Shown here piece after piece: positions 51,560 to 63,332 of a stretch of 64,000 nt of DNA. This DNA comes from Acanthacorydalis orientalis (taxonomy: Eukaryota > Arthropoda > Insecta > Megaloptera > Corydalidae). The notes beneath the pieces are model-generated. The model was not told the origin of the DNA and did not search any database. It saw only the letters and a list, made by a program, of their open reading frames with translations. The stretch spans positions 12,984,026 through 13,048,025 of the forward strand of contig CM068321.1 of assembly GCA_034766995.1 (NCBI GenBank), written 5' to 3'. A program made the translations under genes and the position numbers. The number at the start of each line of letters is the position of its first letter. The first letter of the stretch is position 1.

Positions 51560-51594
51560 ATACCTAATTGAAGATAACACACAAACCGAAATGA
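51560..51594 (+). repeat. Dispersed CTGAAGA...GAAA-type motif, diverged
   Basis: TAATTGAAGATAACACACAA then ACCGAAATGAG matches the consensus with several changes. Confidence 0.4.
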
Positions 51595-51730
51595 GTAAAG
51601 AACAGATACTTAGATAATCCAAAAAATTAAATCTATCAGAACATTAAAAATATTTTAATAAAAATATATGAAGAACTTTCACAAAAGTACACAACTAATT
51701 ATAATTTTTTTATGAGAATATTTGCATTTA

Positions 51731-51733
51731 TAT

Positions 51734-51795
<62 letters not shown>

Positions 51796-51796
51796 A
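51731..51796. repeat. (AT)n(GT)n microsatellite
   Basis: Same architecture as the tract 0.6 kb upstream: AT run, then GT run. Confidence 0.97.
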
Positions 51797-52386
51797 TTTC
51801 GATAAGACAAATGTTTTTTATAAAAATTTGTAATTTTTCTAACGAAATTTATTTATAACCGCTGTCTAGATTGTCTTTCACTTTGATAATCTTTACTGTC
51901 ATTATCCACTGACATCTGAATATTTTTATGTGAATATCTTAAAAATAACTTTCACAAAAATCGCCCACGTAGCGTAACGATCTTAGAATGATGTAACTTA
52001 TTTCTTAATAAAATATTGATGTCGACATTTTCAATCCAAATACAAAGTATTTTCTGGAGCATCTATATTAAGAAATACTGTTGATGATAGATGTATTAAA
52101 AATATTTGTTTTTGCATATTTGAAACTTTGTATATATTTATTTGTTTTCATATTTATATTAGTAAAATAATTTCTCATAAAAGCAAACTTTTCATTTTTT
52201 AATATTATTACGTATACATGCAAATATATACTGAACGAATGTGTATATGTTTGTGTGAATATAAACATTGATCGTTTAACTTCCTACACATTTATACGAA
52301 CACTTTTCATTAAACTTCTTTATGTTTCGTGGTTTTACGATGCATAACTTTCAATATTTAATCTTCTTTTTTCTCCTCACAAAAAA

Positions 52387-52411
52387 CCGTATATATACTG
52401 AATATATACGG
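52387..52411. repeat. 10-bp inverted repeat
   Basis: CCGTATATAT, ACTGA, ATATATACGG. Confidence 0.85.
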
Positions 52412-53201
52412 CGTTTATTTCGAATATATAAAACAAACTAAAATTGTAGGCCAGATTTTTCGCACTACAGAAAAAAAAACGTTATCTGTGAGATACTCGG
52501 CTCGTAAAAATATCTGTAGAGACCGAACGTAGATAAGTGTATGTCAGATATGAAAAAAATGAATTTAATTTCCGAATTTAAATTTAGTAGGAATTTTTTA
52601 CATATCTGAAATTATTTAATTATAATAATGAAATTATTTACCGTTTTCAACAAACACTATAATTAATTTTTATAAATGATTTATTACTATATATTCTTTT
52701 TATATTAAAAAACGGATATATTATTTGAATATAGGAACGAACATAACACTGTAATATAAAAACGATTGTAGAAAAATGTTAAAAAAATTTCGCTGCTAGA
52801 AAGTTTCCAAGTTTTTATATATATACAATATAGTACAAAAAATAAACTGTATTTTATATATATATATGTAGAATCAGTTCCATTTATATCCAAACAGATT
52901 TGTTTTTTCAACTTTTTTAGCAGATTATTATTAAATTCAATGTTTTTTTTACATTTTTAAATTAGTAAATGTCTGTACTATTTTTAACAATTTCAATTAA
53001 AATAAATATTTAACAGTATATAAGTATATTTAACAAATAGTTAACAGTGAAAATATTTGTGTTACTTAAATAAAATCCGATTTAAACAAAATATTTTCTT
53101 GCCAACAAAAACATCAACACACAAACTTTATGAAGTATTACTTTTTGAAATAAAAAATACAGGATTACATAAAATAAAAAGAAAATATAATGAGTACTTA
53201 C

Positions 53202-53417
53202 ACATATTCCTGGTAGGATAAATTTGTAGGACCATCTGGCCATTCACTGTAGCAAACTACTCGATAATTATTATCTTCAAAATCGTATGTGTATGTTGTA
53301 AAAAAGACTAAGTTTGGACACGACAGAGCGATGCTCACCGCCCAGATAGATAGAGCGATTCCCAGTGTTGTTCGTCGGCCCATACGTGGTCGAAGAGGAT
53401 TCATTATAGCCATATAT
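53202..53417 (-). CDS. Internal exon of a tachykinin-type neuropeptide receptor (rhodopsin-family GPCR)
   Basis: The exon encodes about 72 residues of a G-protein-coupled receptor that would sit in the neuronal plasma membrane and bind tachykinin-related peptides. Seen: it opens with the Y of the DRY motif, whose Arg codon is split across the intron. Then come MAIMNPLRPRMGRR (intracellular loop 2), a TM4 stretch containing IWAVSIALSCP, and an extracellular loop with VVCYSEWPDGPTN. The loop Cys is the one expected to form the disulfide with TM3. The acceptor is TTGTTACAG before ATATATGG (53418-53420); the donor is GTAAGT (53196-53201). Both introns are phase 2, so the 216-nt exon is symmetric. 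Known: from memory, vertebrate NK receptors have an exon at the same place, and Drosophila TkR99D has a closely similar WPDGPTN loop. Inferred: an orthologue of TkR99D-type receptors; a natalisin receptor is less likely. The internal Met (53411-53413) is not a translation start. The flanking exons are outside the window or unrecognised. Confidence 0.93.
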
Positions 53418-53521
53418 CTGTAACAATTAAATTTATATCGTTTTTTTACTTCAGTCCAAAAAAAACAGTTTTGTAGTTAAAATGTATTTAAATTCAAGCG
53501 AAAATAGATTCTAAAAATTAA

Positions 53522-53572
53522 GATATATATATATATATATACATATGTATATATGTATATATAGAGAGAAAC
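53522..53572. repeat. (AT)n with CATATGTAT and AGAGAG
   Basis: A microsatellite 100 bp upstream of the receptor exon acceptor, inside the intron. Confidence 0.94.
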
Positions 53573-54017
53573 TAGATGTATTATGTTACACATATGTTCT
53601 TTATTGAAAATTTGGATAATTGCATATTATTGTTCTTCAGGTCATACATCGGGTCGGTTCATGTCTCTAATCTACAGAAATGTAATATTACAAATTTGTA
53701 CATCATTATACGTATTTTTAATCAATTCTGAAAATATTGACACTAATACTGATGTCTTAGAAAATATTTTCAATATTTATATGTAAATTATATTAGAAAA
53801 TGTATTCATGGTACTAATAAAAGTACGACCGAGTTGAAAATATTGAACTTTGTTATGATTTCTTGAATATGAGTTTTTGTATGTATTACGATTTTTAAAT
53901 TATAAAGACGAATAAAAAGTTTTTTCTATTTTCATTGCAATGAAACAGGCGTATATAGAAATAAGTAAGCTGCCTCTAGAATTTATATCAAATGAAATGT
54001 TATTGTATACATATATA

Positions 54018-54018
<1 letters not shown>

Positions 54019-54070
<52 letters not shown>
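54019..54070. repeat. (AT)n microsatellite
   Basis: A pure AT run. Confidence 0.97.
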
Positions 54071-54073
<3 letters not shown>

Positions 54074-54350
54074 CGTTCAACAAATAGTTTAAATCATGTA
54101 AAACTTTCTGCCGATTTGCAAATAAGAATGAAACATGGGTTCATCATTATCAGTAAGACAGAAAGCAATAACTCAAATAAAGAAAACAGAGTGAATTATT
54201 GCCTACAACGAAACTATCACTACTGTCGTTTAACATTGTTGTTACATTTGTATTCTAACATTCTATGTTTGTATTTCAATAGTAGTGAAATAGCAACGAA
54301 AGTTCTCTACATAATTCATAATATTATGTTCTGTGAAACATAAATAAAAA

Positions 54351-54355
<5 letters not shown>

Positions 54356-54403
<48 letters not shown>
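54356..54403. repeat. (AT)n microsatellite
   Basis: An AT run with one GTAT. Confidence 0.97.
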
Positions 54404-54622
54404 ATGAAAGAATGTATTGTAAGTAGTATAATAATTCACTATTATCATTATTTTACGACACTGTAAATTATTTTGAATAACTTCTTCAGCTCCATGAATT
54501 AGTAATACATTATAATTATTTAATATATTTTTCATTTTAAACAATTATTTAATTTTATACATTTGTGCGAAGGTAGATTTAATAGTAATTTAAAATAACT
54601 AATTTAATTAGTTTTAGTTCTA

Positions 54623-54626
<4 letters not shown>

Positions 54627-54660
<34 letters not shown>
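54627..54660. repeat. (AT)n microsatellite
   Basis: A pure AT run followed by CGCCTGCCG. Confidence 0.96.
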
Positions 54661-54662
<2 letters not shown>

Positions 54663-54882
54663 CCTGCCGTTCTTTTAATTAAAATGAGAAGTCATAAGTA
54701 GGTGTATTAGAAAGTGTACCTAGAATGATCAAATTAAAACTTAAATAGAAAAGTTTTTCGTTTACATTGAAAAGAAGTTGTGTAAATCAATATAATTTGA
54801 GATTAAAAATTTATTTATTTATTTTGTTTAATTATTATTTAATATAAATTTGCTATATATATATATATAATAAAATCCATAT

Positions 54883-54884
54883 TT

Positions 54885-54954
<70 letters not shown>

Positions 54955-54958
54955 TATT
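54883..54958. repeat. (AT)n microsatellite
   Basis: A long AT run with one ACAT near its end. Confidence 0.97.
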
Positions 54959-55198
54959 CATATTTATACTCATATTAAAAAAAAACATAGTTCTTTCAAA
55001 ATCTCGACAAATGGAAGATATTTCGATAAAGTGGTTATTTTAAACAAATATATCCTCATGAATCAGTGAATGTTAAACTTAAAAGCTACGATTTGTTTTT
55101 AGAATTAATTGTTATATAAAAAAAATATTTACTGTATCAACCATGTATGAAATAATATATTTCTTTTAAATAATTATTTAATTTCATCAGCTGTTAGT

Positions 55199-55245
55199 TT
55201 TTTTTACAAAAATTAAAATCATTGATTTTAATTTTTGTAAAAAAA
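55199..55245. repeat. Perfect 23-bp palindrome with one-base centre
   Basis: The left arm runs T7 then ACAAAAATTAAAATCA. The right arm is its exact reverse complement, and the centre is one T. A further ATTAAAATCA follows directly, suggesting local copying. Confidence 0.9.
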
Positions 55246-55516
55246 TTAAAATCAAATTTTGCATCGAAGATTTAAAAATATAAAAAATTTTCGACATTTT
55301 ATAGGTTTTTCAAGAAAGATAAAAATGTATCATAGTTACTTTTCATACCACAAAATATTTCTTACTTTTTATAATTATAATATACTTTTAAAAAATCTAT
55401 GAGATAATAAAAGATATAAAATTCATTATTAAAAGACTTTGATTTTTTCATTATATAGATTCAATACTTGCTGTGATTCTAAAAGGTGTATAAAAGCTTC
55501 TGGGTTATTAAAATCT

Positions 55517-55562
55517 CTCTCTCTCTCTCTCTCTGTCTATATATATATGTATATATATATAC

Positions 55563-55600
<38 letters not shown>

Positions 55601-55629
55601 ATATATATATAAAATAACAAAATTTTTAT

Positions 55630-55664
<35 letters not shown>
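55517..55664. repeat. (CT)n and (AT)n tracts
   Basis: CTCTCTCTCTCTCTCTGTCT passes into several AT runs. Confidence 0.95.
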
Positions 55665-55670
<6 letters not shown>

Positions 55671-58600
55671 ACAAAAAAATAGTCACGAAAAATGATTATA
55701 ATCATACATACTTTATGACAATTCGTTTATATTCACTGAAAGTTTTCAAATATTAATATTCATACATATGTATATATTCGTTGGTATATGGGAAGTGATA
55801 ATTATATTTATTATGATTTGAATTTACATTTGAAACAAAGCCTGTTTTGTATTTTCTTTTCTCATTTACTTAAAAGCCTACGAGATATTCGGTGTCGATT
55901 ATATACATAGTATTGAATTTATGATCGTGATTAGACGGAGCAGAATTCCATGTAAAAGTTAATTACTACCCTATAATAAATCATAGAAGTTATGAATGAC
56001 TTATGTGACACGCATGCATATGTGGGACTTAATGTATTAATGTATATCTATCAGTGTCAATACACATCGCATCCAGAATTAACATATTTCATGATAACTA
56101 ATTCCATTTTTATTTGTTATTTACTCACGTTACTTTTTATATACATTTTATTGAAACGAACATATTAATGTACTACTGTTTTTATAAATATTTATAACAA
56201 TTATTTCATTCCACCTATGTAATTACGGTTTAACTTTTTTCTGCATGTTATAAAACTGAATCGTTAATTATTCATAGTTTTATACGTACACAAACATTAC
56301 TTCATTCTATTCCACATTTTTCATTGAATTTTATAGTGACGATATGTTTTGATTAGCACGAATGATAACTCTATGATGACAAAATAACTGTCAGTTTCAT
56401 AGCTACCGGCCAGTAAAAACTTTTTCGTTTAAATGTTGCTTTAAACGCACTTAACTTTATTAATCTTTTAATTTTGAAATAAATAATTCAAACAATCATA
56501 TTCGTCGTATAAGCTTTTAAAATTTTATAAAAAAATAATATATGAGTTTATTAAATAGAAAACTTTTTAATATGTGAATTAATATTTGTCTATTTATCTC
56601 GAACGAAGATTAACCCATATTACAAATATTATTCCTTCAACTTAACAATTTGTATAAATTTCAATCCTTCATTTACTGTTTTTGTGAAATGAACGCAAAT
56701 TAGTTCCTTTTAAATAAAATTTCTTTTCATTTCAAAGAATAATTATCACTGTCTATTAAATATACATTATTATATACATTTTTAGTCTAAAAAAATATTA
56801 AGCCAGGATAAAATAAAAATTACATCCATTTTCATGGTTATAATAATTTAAAGACGTTTAAAATTTAATAAAATAGTCCTCCTGAGGAAGTAAGTAGTCA
56901 CTTCCATTTCATGGGCATAATGACTTAAAAAAGTTTGACATATTTTTTGAAAAAACGGTATAGGGAGTTCTTAAAAAAGTACATGAGTTCAAAAATTTTG
57001 AAAAAAAGTTGTAGTGAACTTTATGTATGTTGTGTTTTGAATCATCTCTAAATACTTAAAGTACACATGTCCACATCGTTATGACGTTTCTGTTATAATT
57101 TTGTTTAATAGTACTGAACGTTATGCTATGAAAGTATTATAAATATGGATCTGTTTGTATACATTATGCTATTTATGCGTTCGTACTGTCTATAGTTACA
57201 TAAAATGAAACTTGAATGAATCATTTTGATCCTGAAGAAAAGTAGAAGTCATTAAAATACCTTCATAAATAATTCGTTTAGCAAAAAATATTCTAACAGT
57301 ATATCAAGGTTCTAACGACAGTCTTCAGTGATAGATAAAGTATTTATCAATTAAATTTCTTGTGAAAATAATCACCAATGATACTGCAACGGTACGTTGA
57401 AACCTTGAAGAGATTGAGAACGCATATTTGTCATACCTAAAGACATTGTGAAAAGTATACTTAATTGAAAGAATGCTATACTAATTTCTAAACTCACCCA
57501 GTAAGCCGTAAAATAAAATTGATATTTTATAACTTACAGTTCAGATCTGGAAGCAATTGATTTATTCTCAGCACTGAAGTTAAATTTCAAACAAATGTTT
57601 TTTGATTCTAACAATAAATTTAATACTACTGTAAATAATTATTAAATGTTGGAGAAATATACATCAAATGTCTTTATTGATGGACATTGTTACATTAACA
57701 GAATTGTATCAACAAATATGGCGACTATATTGCAATATTAAATACACCACTTGAAAATTTATATTTAATTTTTCTTTCCTTGTTTCAGCTCAACATCTCA
57801 AGCCATTCAAACAGTTGTGAGATCTTGTGTAAAAATTTTTTGTCACCCCTTCTTATTTTTAACAAAATTTGAAGATTAAATGCATAAAGACAAATTTATT
57901 TATCACACTTCACGACAGAAATTATTTCTTTCAAGTTTATCTCAGGCAGCATGTTTGACTCTAATCCAGAAACATTCTTTAATAATTATTCTTTATAAAT
58001 ACGGAAATGAGAGTTTTGAATAAACGATAGAGGTAGAAGAGCTAAATATAATGATTTCTCATTTTTATAAATGAAAAGTAACAAGTAAATACGGCATGTT
58101 AAATAAAATTATAGAAAAAAATTATTAAAAACCAGATATAAATAATAAAATTTTGTTATAAATAAATTTATATATATATATATATATATGAATAAAAATA
58201 AACACAAAGTTTTTCAGATTGTTTTTACATACATTTATACATATAAAAGGAAATAATAATTATATTTTTTCTGGGTTTATTTGCCAGTATGCGTTTGAAA
58301 AATTGTAACATTTCCAATATTATTATACAGAAATAAAGGGGGGAAAATAAAACTGATACTACTATATAAGTATATTAAATCTAATTTCCTACTTTATATT
58401 TACTATCCAATATATTCACATATGTAGTATCTACCATGTAAAATATATGTTGTGATTCAAAGCACGTTTCATATTAAGCAGACATTCCAAACTTGACAGC
58501 TTCGGAGAATGTTGAAAAAACTTCAATGGATTAGTTTAAAAAAATAAAAGGAAATTTTCAGCTTTTCCTTGTTTATACAAATCATTTAAATTATTCGCGG

Positions 58601-59551
58601 AAAGAATAAAATATCGTACTAACATATATCCCTTTTTTAAAAGATATACGTACTCACGTTTAGTTGAAAAAGTTTAACATTCTCACATCTACTTAAATTA
58701 TATTAAATTCGAACATTTTTTTATAATTATTAAATGTAAATGTAATTGCAAACTATCAATAATATAATATTTAATATTAATATGTGATAATAATTAGTTA
58801 TTTAATACTGACACAAGAAGTTTAACGGACCATAAAAACAGTTTAAGAACGAAAAATATAATATTCAACTTACCGACTATAAATACTCTAAAAAGTAATT
58901 TAACCCTTCATATAATAGATTCAAATCATTTATTTAAAAATAATTATTTTGATAACAAATTCAGATTTATAAGAATTGATTCTTATTTTAACTTTTCTGA
59001 TAATAATTCGTATAATGATACTTATTTGTTACTGTCTCTAAGTCTAACTTTTTACTAAACCTTACATCACTTCGTATGCCATTAGAGTGTTAAATGAATA
59101 CAAAATAAATTTTAACTCATTTTGAGTAAAATTTATTATTTATAAGAATCATAAATTTAATATTATCTGCTAAAAAAATCAAACAGTTTAGTAAATTCTT
59201 ACAACAAAAATGAGTTTCAATTAAAAATCAAATAGATATCAACAAAATTTGACAATTTAAAGAGATCTTTGTTTACTAATTGCTTACTGAAAGGTAGAAC
59301 TTAAATTTCCATTTTTTTCTACATTTTTAAATCTATTATAAGCATACATCGAAACCAAAAAAGGATAAAATTGATAAAAAAATCTTCTTTCTAGTGTTAA
59401 AGTTTTGTCATTGTTATTTTTATTTTTTTAATACACTTTAGTATACTTTTATCTAGTACTGCTAACTAAAAACATTCACCAGTTATAAAATTTTAATAAA
59501 AATTATTTAGAAATAATGTACAAGGTTTTCGCAGATAATATGCTTGAGATA
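55665..59551. other. Intronic sequence without recognised gene or microsatellite cluster
   Basis: Nearly four kilobases with only one short AT tract (58171-58189), the least repetitive stretch of the window. No frame with receptor similarity was seen on the minus strand. Confidence 0.55.
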
Positions 59552-59555
59552 TTAA

Positions 59556-59789
59556 CCTTTGCACTCAAGAGGCCAACTGTACTGTACACGCACTTAAAGG
59601 TATTCTACTCCTAAGGCCAATGTCACTGCTCACATTTTATCATTTACAGATAACAGATTAAAGCATTTAAGTCGTATAATCTAACAAATTGTTAAGATTT
59701 TTCAGGGTCATTGCGTAACTCAGAAATCTAAAAAAAACACCTTGTAGTTAACTACCAACGTATAGTGTAATTACTTGGAGTGCCAAAGG
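59556..59789. mobile_element. piggyBac-like MITE
   Basis: The termini are CCTTTGCACTCAAG and, inward from the right, CCTTTGGCACTCCAAG, identical except for two single-base insertions. TTAA flanks both sides (59552-59555 and 59790-59793). The 234-bp length, lack of ORF and TTAA duplications indicate a non-autonomous piggyBac derivative. Its termini differ from those at 46119, so it belongs to a different subfamily. Confidence 0.82.
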
Positions 59790-59902
59790 TTAAAACTACT
59801 TAAATAACTACTTATTGCTCATATAAGTAAAATGAAATAAAAAAGTAATTTTATTCTATTTTAAGAATTTTTCAGTACACCTCGTTACATCTCTCTCACT
59901 CT

Positions 59903-59905
<3 letters not shown>

Positions 59906-59954
<49 letters not shown>

Positions 59955-59958
59955 GTAC

Positions 59959-60016
<58 letters not shown>
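59906..60016. repeat. Long (AT)n with ACGTACAT and ACAT interruptions
   Basis: About 110 bp. Confidence 0.97.
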
Positions 60017-60022
<6 letters not shown>

Positions 60023-60292
60023 TCCAATTTACTTTCCATTGAATTCAAAAATTATACAAGAATATATTTCTTAAGTTATTCTACCACATTACATCGAATA
60101 TAATCTATGTCATTTAGTTTCACACACGCACTGAACTGAAAACTTGGTTTATATGAGAAAAAATAAATAATACTAGAAATATCGAAAATTCACACCTCGA
60201 AATAAATCACATCTAATTTTTTATACCAAAAAAATTCAAAAAAAGTATAGCTGATATTCTAAATAATATTATGTTTAGTAAATCTTATTACG

Positions 60293-60294
<2 letters not shown>

Positions 60295-60331
<37 letters not shown>
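60295..60331. repeat. (AT)n microsatellite
   Basis: A pure AT run. Confidence 0.96.
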
Positions 60332-60334
<3 letters not shown>

Positions 60335-61021
60335 AAACAAAAAAAAATGTGTTTAGCAATATTTTTCATATTACATTAAATATTTTTTTGTAAACTTCTT
60401 GAAAATATACTTGTAAAAATTTAAAATTTAACAAATTGTACAACATTTCCTAAAAACTGAATAAGAACAAATCATTTTCGATCAAAAAAAAAAAAGGTTT
60501 CATGTAAAATGTCTTAACATTAAACTGTAACATTTTAAAAGATTTCTCATGCATTTTTTTATAAATATTTATACAGTTTTTTTAATACAGAACTACTTCA
60601 AAATCGATCAATCAATCAAAATCAATCTAGTTCTTTATAAACAAAATTCAATTTCACTAATGTATTTTTAGATGCGCTACATATTTCAAATGTATTCAAT
60701 ATACTGAATATATTATCAATTATAAAGTAAAAAATATAAACAATTAAATTTGAAAGATGTGAATTTATATCAAAATTTATATTAAAAATTTTAAAATGAA
60801 AAGGAAAATAGTTTTTTTTTAAATAAAGGTATATGTGTATATATATATATATATACACAGATATATATGCTTCATTAAAATCAAAGTATTATTATATAAA
60901 CTATCACTATCTAAAAAAGAGTTTTTAAACTTTATTTTTCCATAGTTTAAAAATATTTCTATTCTATTTCATTCAAAGAAAATTTAAGTATAAAAGCACT
61001 ATCAATCCAATGTTACTTCAG

Positions 61022-61163
61022 ACCCCTGGAGGGGGTAAAATGCTCACCACACGAGAATCTCCTCACCAAGCAACGCTCCAGCAGTGCTAGCAACGCGAGC
61101 CGTAAACCCATTGGTTTGGCGCTCAACAAGCATGGGTCCTTCAGACCCTCGCTGCACACGATA
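61022..61163. mobile_element. G+C-rich insert with 10-bp flanking direct repeats
   Basis: The 142-bp insert is over half G+C in a region near 25%. It is bounded by GTTACTTCAG at 61012-61021 and 61164-61173, which looks like a target-site duplication. CTTCAGACCC occurs at both the left boundary and near the right end. There is no poly-A tail and no clear pol III box A/B, so a tRNA-type SINE is not demonstrated. On the minus strand one frame is open for 55 codons from 61180 to a stop at 61013-61015, without recognisable homology. Confidence 0.5.
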
Positions 61164-61374
61164 GTTACTTCAGTCACATCTCAATACCAAAAATGTATGG
61201 TTTTCTGAGCTTAAGAATTAAAAATTATAAATCACTAAATTAAATTCCTTATATTGTTTAATTTTTGATACGTATTTTTTTTGTATAAGACGAATGAATA
61301 ATTATTTTTGGATATCTTCAACTTTTTACCTTATCTGTACCTATTTTAAAACCAAATGGTCACAAAGACAGTTC

Positions 61375-61620
61375 TGACAATGTGGTTAAGTTCACTTTTA
61401 CCAATGAATTCTTTCTTTTTCTCACAAATATACCTCAGAACACCAAGTTACCGAATCGGTAACTTGGTGCACTGAGGATGATATCGTGTCAATCAAAATG
61501 GGCATAAGCGACAATCGACAATAATTAATAATAATTTATTGCATATTTTTGATCGAAAAAATTTAGTATAGTTTACGGGATGAGAAATAATTCATCTGTG
61601 AAATCAAATCGCCAATTACA
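61375..61620 (+). mobile_element. Foldback MITE copy with a central hairpin
   Basis: The left end carries GTGGTTAAGTTCACTTTTAC then CAATGAATTCTTTC. The right end carries GGGATGAGAAATAATTCATC then TGTGAAATC, its inverted partner. The middle holds a perfect 13-bp inverted repeat (CACCAAGTTACCG, 61441-61453 and 61457-61469, loop AAT). Outside two mismatches it is extended by CCTCAG/CTGAGG to 61433-61477. Confidence 0.7.
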
Positions 61621-61945
61621 ACCTCAGCTCATTTGAATATTTTTACAATACTATCAATTTAACTGAAACTTACTTTGTATTTTTTTTTAAAGTAATATAA
61701 AAAGAATATTTTGTCTTTTATTTTTTACCAATATTTATTAATTTTGTTAATTTATTAATTCATGTTTATTTATAGACAAACAAATATTATCTTTGATTTT
61801 AATTGCTTGGCCTTGTTTAAATATATTTCTAAAAGTCTTTGATCTTTCAGATCACATTTCCGCCTTTTATTACTACTTTTAGTACATGTGGCAAGTTCAA
61901 GTAGATTAAGATATCTAATTATATTTAACCATATTTTAAGATATT

Positions 61946-61981
61946 TAAATCTATCTGAAGATAGCACACGTGTTGAAACGA
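61946..61981 (+). repeat. Dispersed CTGAAGA...GAAA-type motif, best preserved
   Basis: AAATCTATCTGAAGATAGCA then CACGTGTTGAAACG is closest to the consensus. It overlaps a chance minus-strand ORF. Confidence 0.55.
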
Positions 61982-62334
61982 ACAATAAAAAATGACAAAG
62001 ATTATACGGAAAATTTGCATTAACATTCTCATCAAAATAGATTAACCTTTATCATAATTAAAAATTTATTATAAAGTGTGACCCCTTTTAAGAAGAATGA
62101 TTTGAAATTCTTTCACAAACAATTAACATCATTTTATTTATACAGACCAATTCTCAACCATATGATCTATTTTAAGTTTAAACTCTGCTCAAATCAATAA
62201 ATCTGTGGTTTCTTTCGAAACCTACGTAAGAACTTAAAATTATTTTATAATATTGTTGTATTAAACTACAAATTTAAATTACATTGAATTAATACTAAGT
62301 TTTGCCACCATTCATTTCCATCAATATATATGCA

Positions 62335-62466
62335 GTATATATATATATATTATATATATATATATATATAATATATATATATGTGTATATATATATATAT
62401 ATGTATGTATATATTTACATATATATATATATATATATAAATATATACATATTTATTTATATATAC
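62335..62466. repeat. Interrupted (AT)n tract
   Basis: AT runs broken by GTGTAT, GTATGTAT and ATTTACAT. Confidence 0.96.
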
Positions 62467-63213
62467 TTATATGTTATCCTTAAATGAATTACATTATCTT
62501 ACAAGTTGTAGCAAAAAATATCGATTTACACGGTTTTCTTTTCCCCGATCAACTTTATAGTCCATACTGTCGATTTCGACAAATTAAATTCGTATAACTT
62601 GTAATTTTCGTGCGTATAATTTGAATGAAGTGTCAAATAAATATGTGCTAAACTTAAAACGCGCTTTATAAACAAACGCGTTGCAAATGAACGAGCTGTA
62701 TTTAAATTATTGTTTAAAATCGTTATTAATAAAATTATAACTCATTTAATAAACTTGCTATTAGCACATTATTACTTATAAGAAATTATTTATTTTAATC
62801 TTTCAATAAGTATTGTAAGTGCTTGTAGTAAACAATAAAGAAATAACATTTAATAATAATCAATTCATTTATTACGCAGTTATTTCAGAATTCAAATATA
62901 CATAAACAATATTTATAAAGATTTTTGTAGGATAAGGTTTTTTTCTATGAAATGAACTATACCAATTTTAAATGTATATATAAGTAAACCAAATAAATCA
63001 GAAATCTTTCCAGCTAAAAATGTTATTCTTGAAACTGATTTATTCGTGAAATTTCAAATACATACAAATTAATGTAGATGAATTATAAACAAATCAACTA
63101 ATTTTAGGTACAGAAATAATAAACAAGAATAGTGTTCTAGATTACTCTTGTTTAAAATATTAAAAAATACAGTTTTGTAAAAAATAAAATAAATTTCATA
63201 TAATAGTAATGAG

Positions 63214-63217
<4 letters not shown>

Positions 63218-63270
<53 letters not shown>

Positions 63271-63277
63271 TATATAC

Positions 63278-63328
<51 letters not shown>
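63218..63328. repeat. (AT)n with ACAT interruptions
   Basis: About 110 bp; ACATATATAT recurs three times in the middle. Confidence 0.97.

Positions 63329-63332
<4 letters not shown>

Noticed and set aside
53411..53413. ATG in the receptor exon as a translation start
   Set aside because: It is the Met of the DRYMAI segment inside the receptor; a splice acceptor lies four bases upstream.
58911..58930. TTAACCCTTCAT as a possible piggyBac end
   Set aside because: No inverted partner with TTAA was found within reach.
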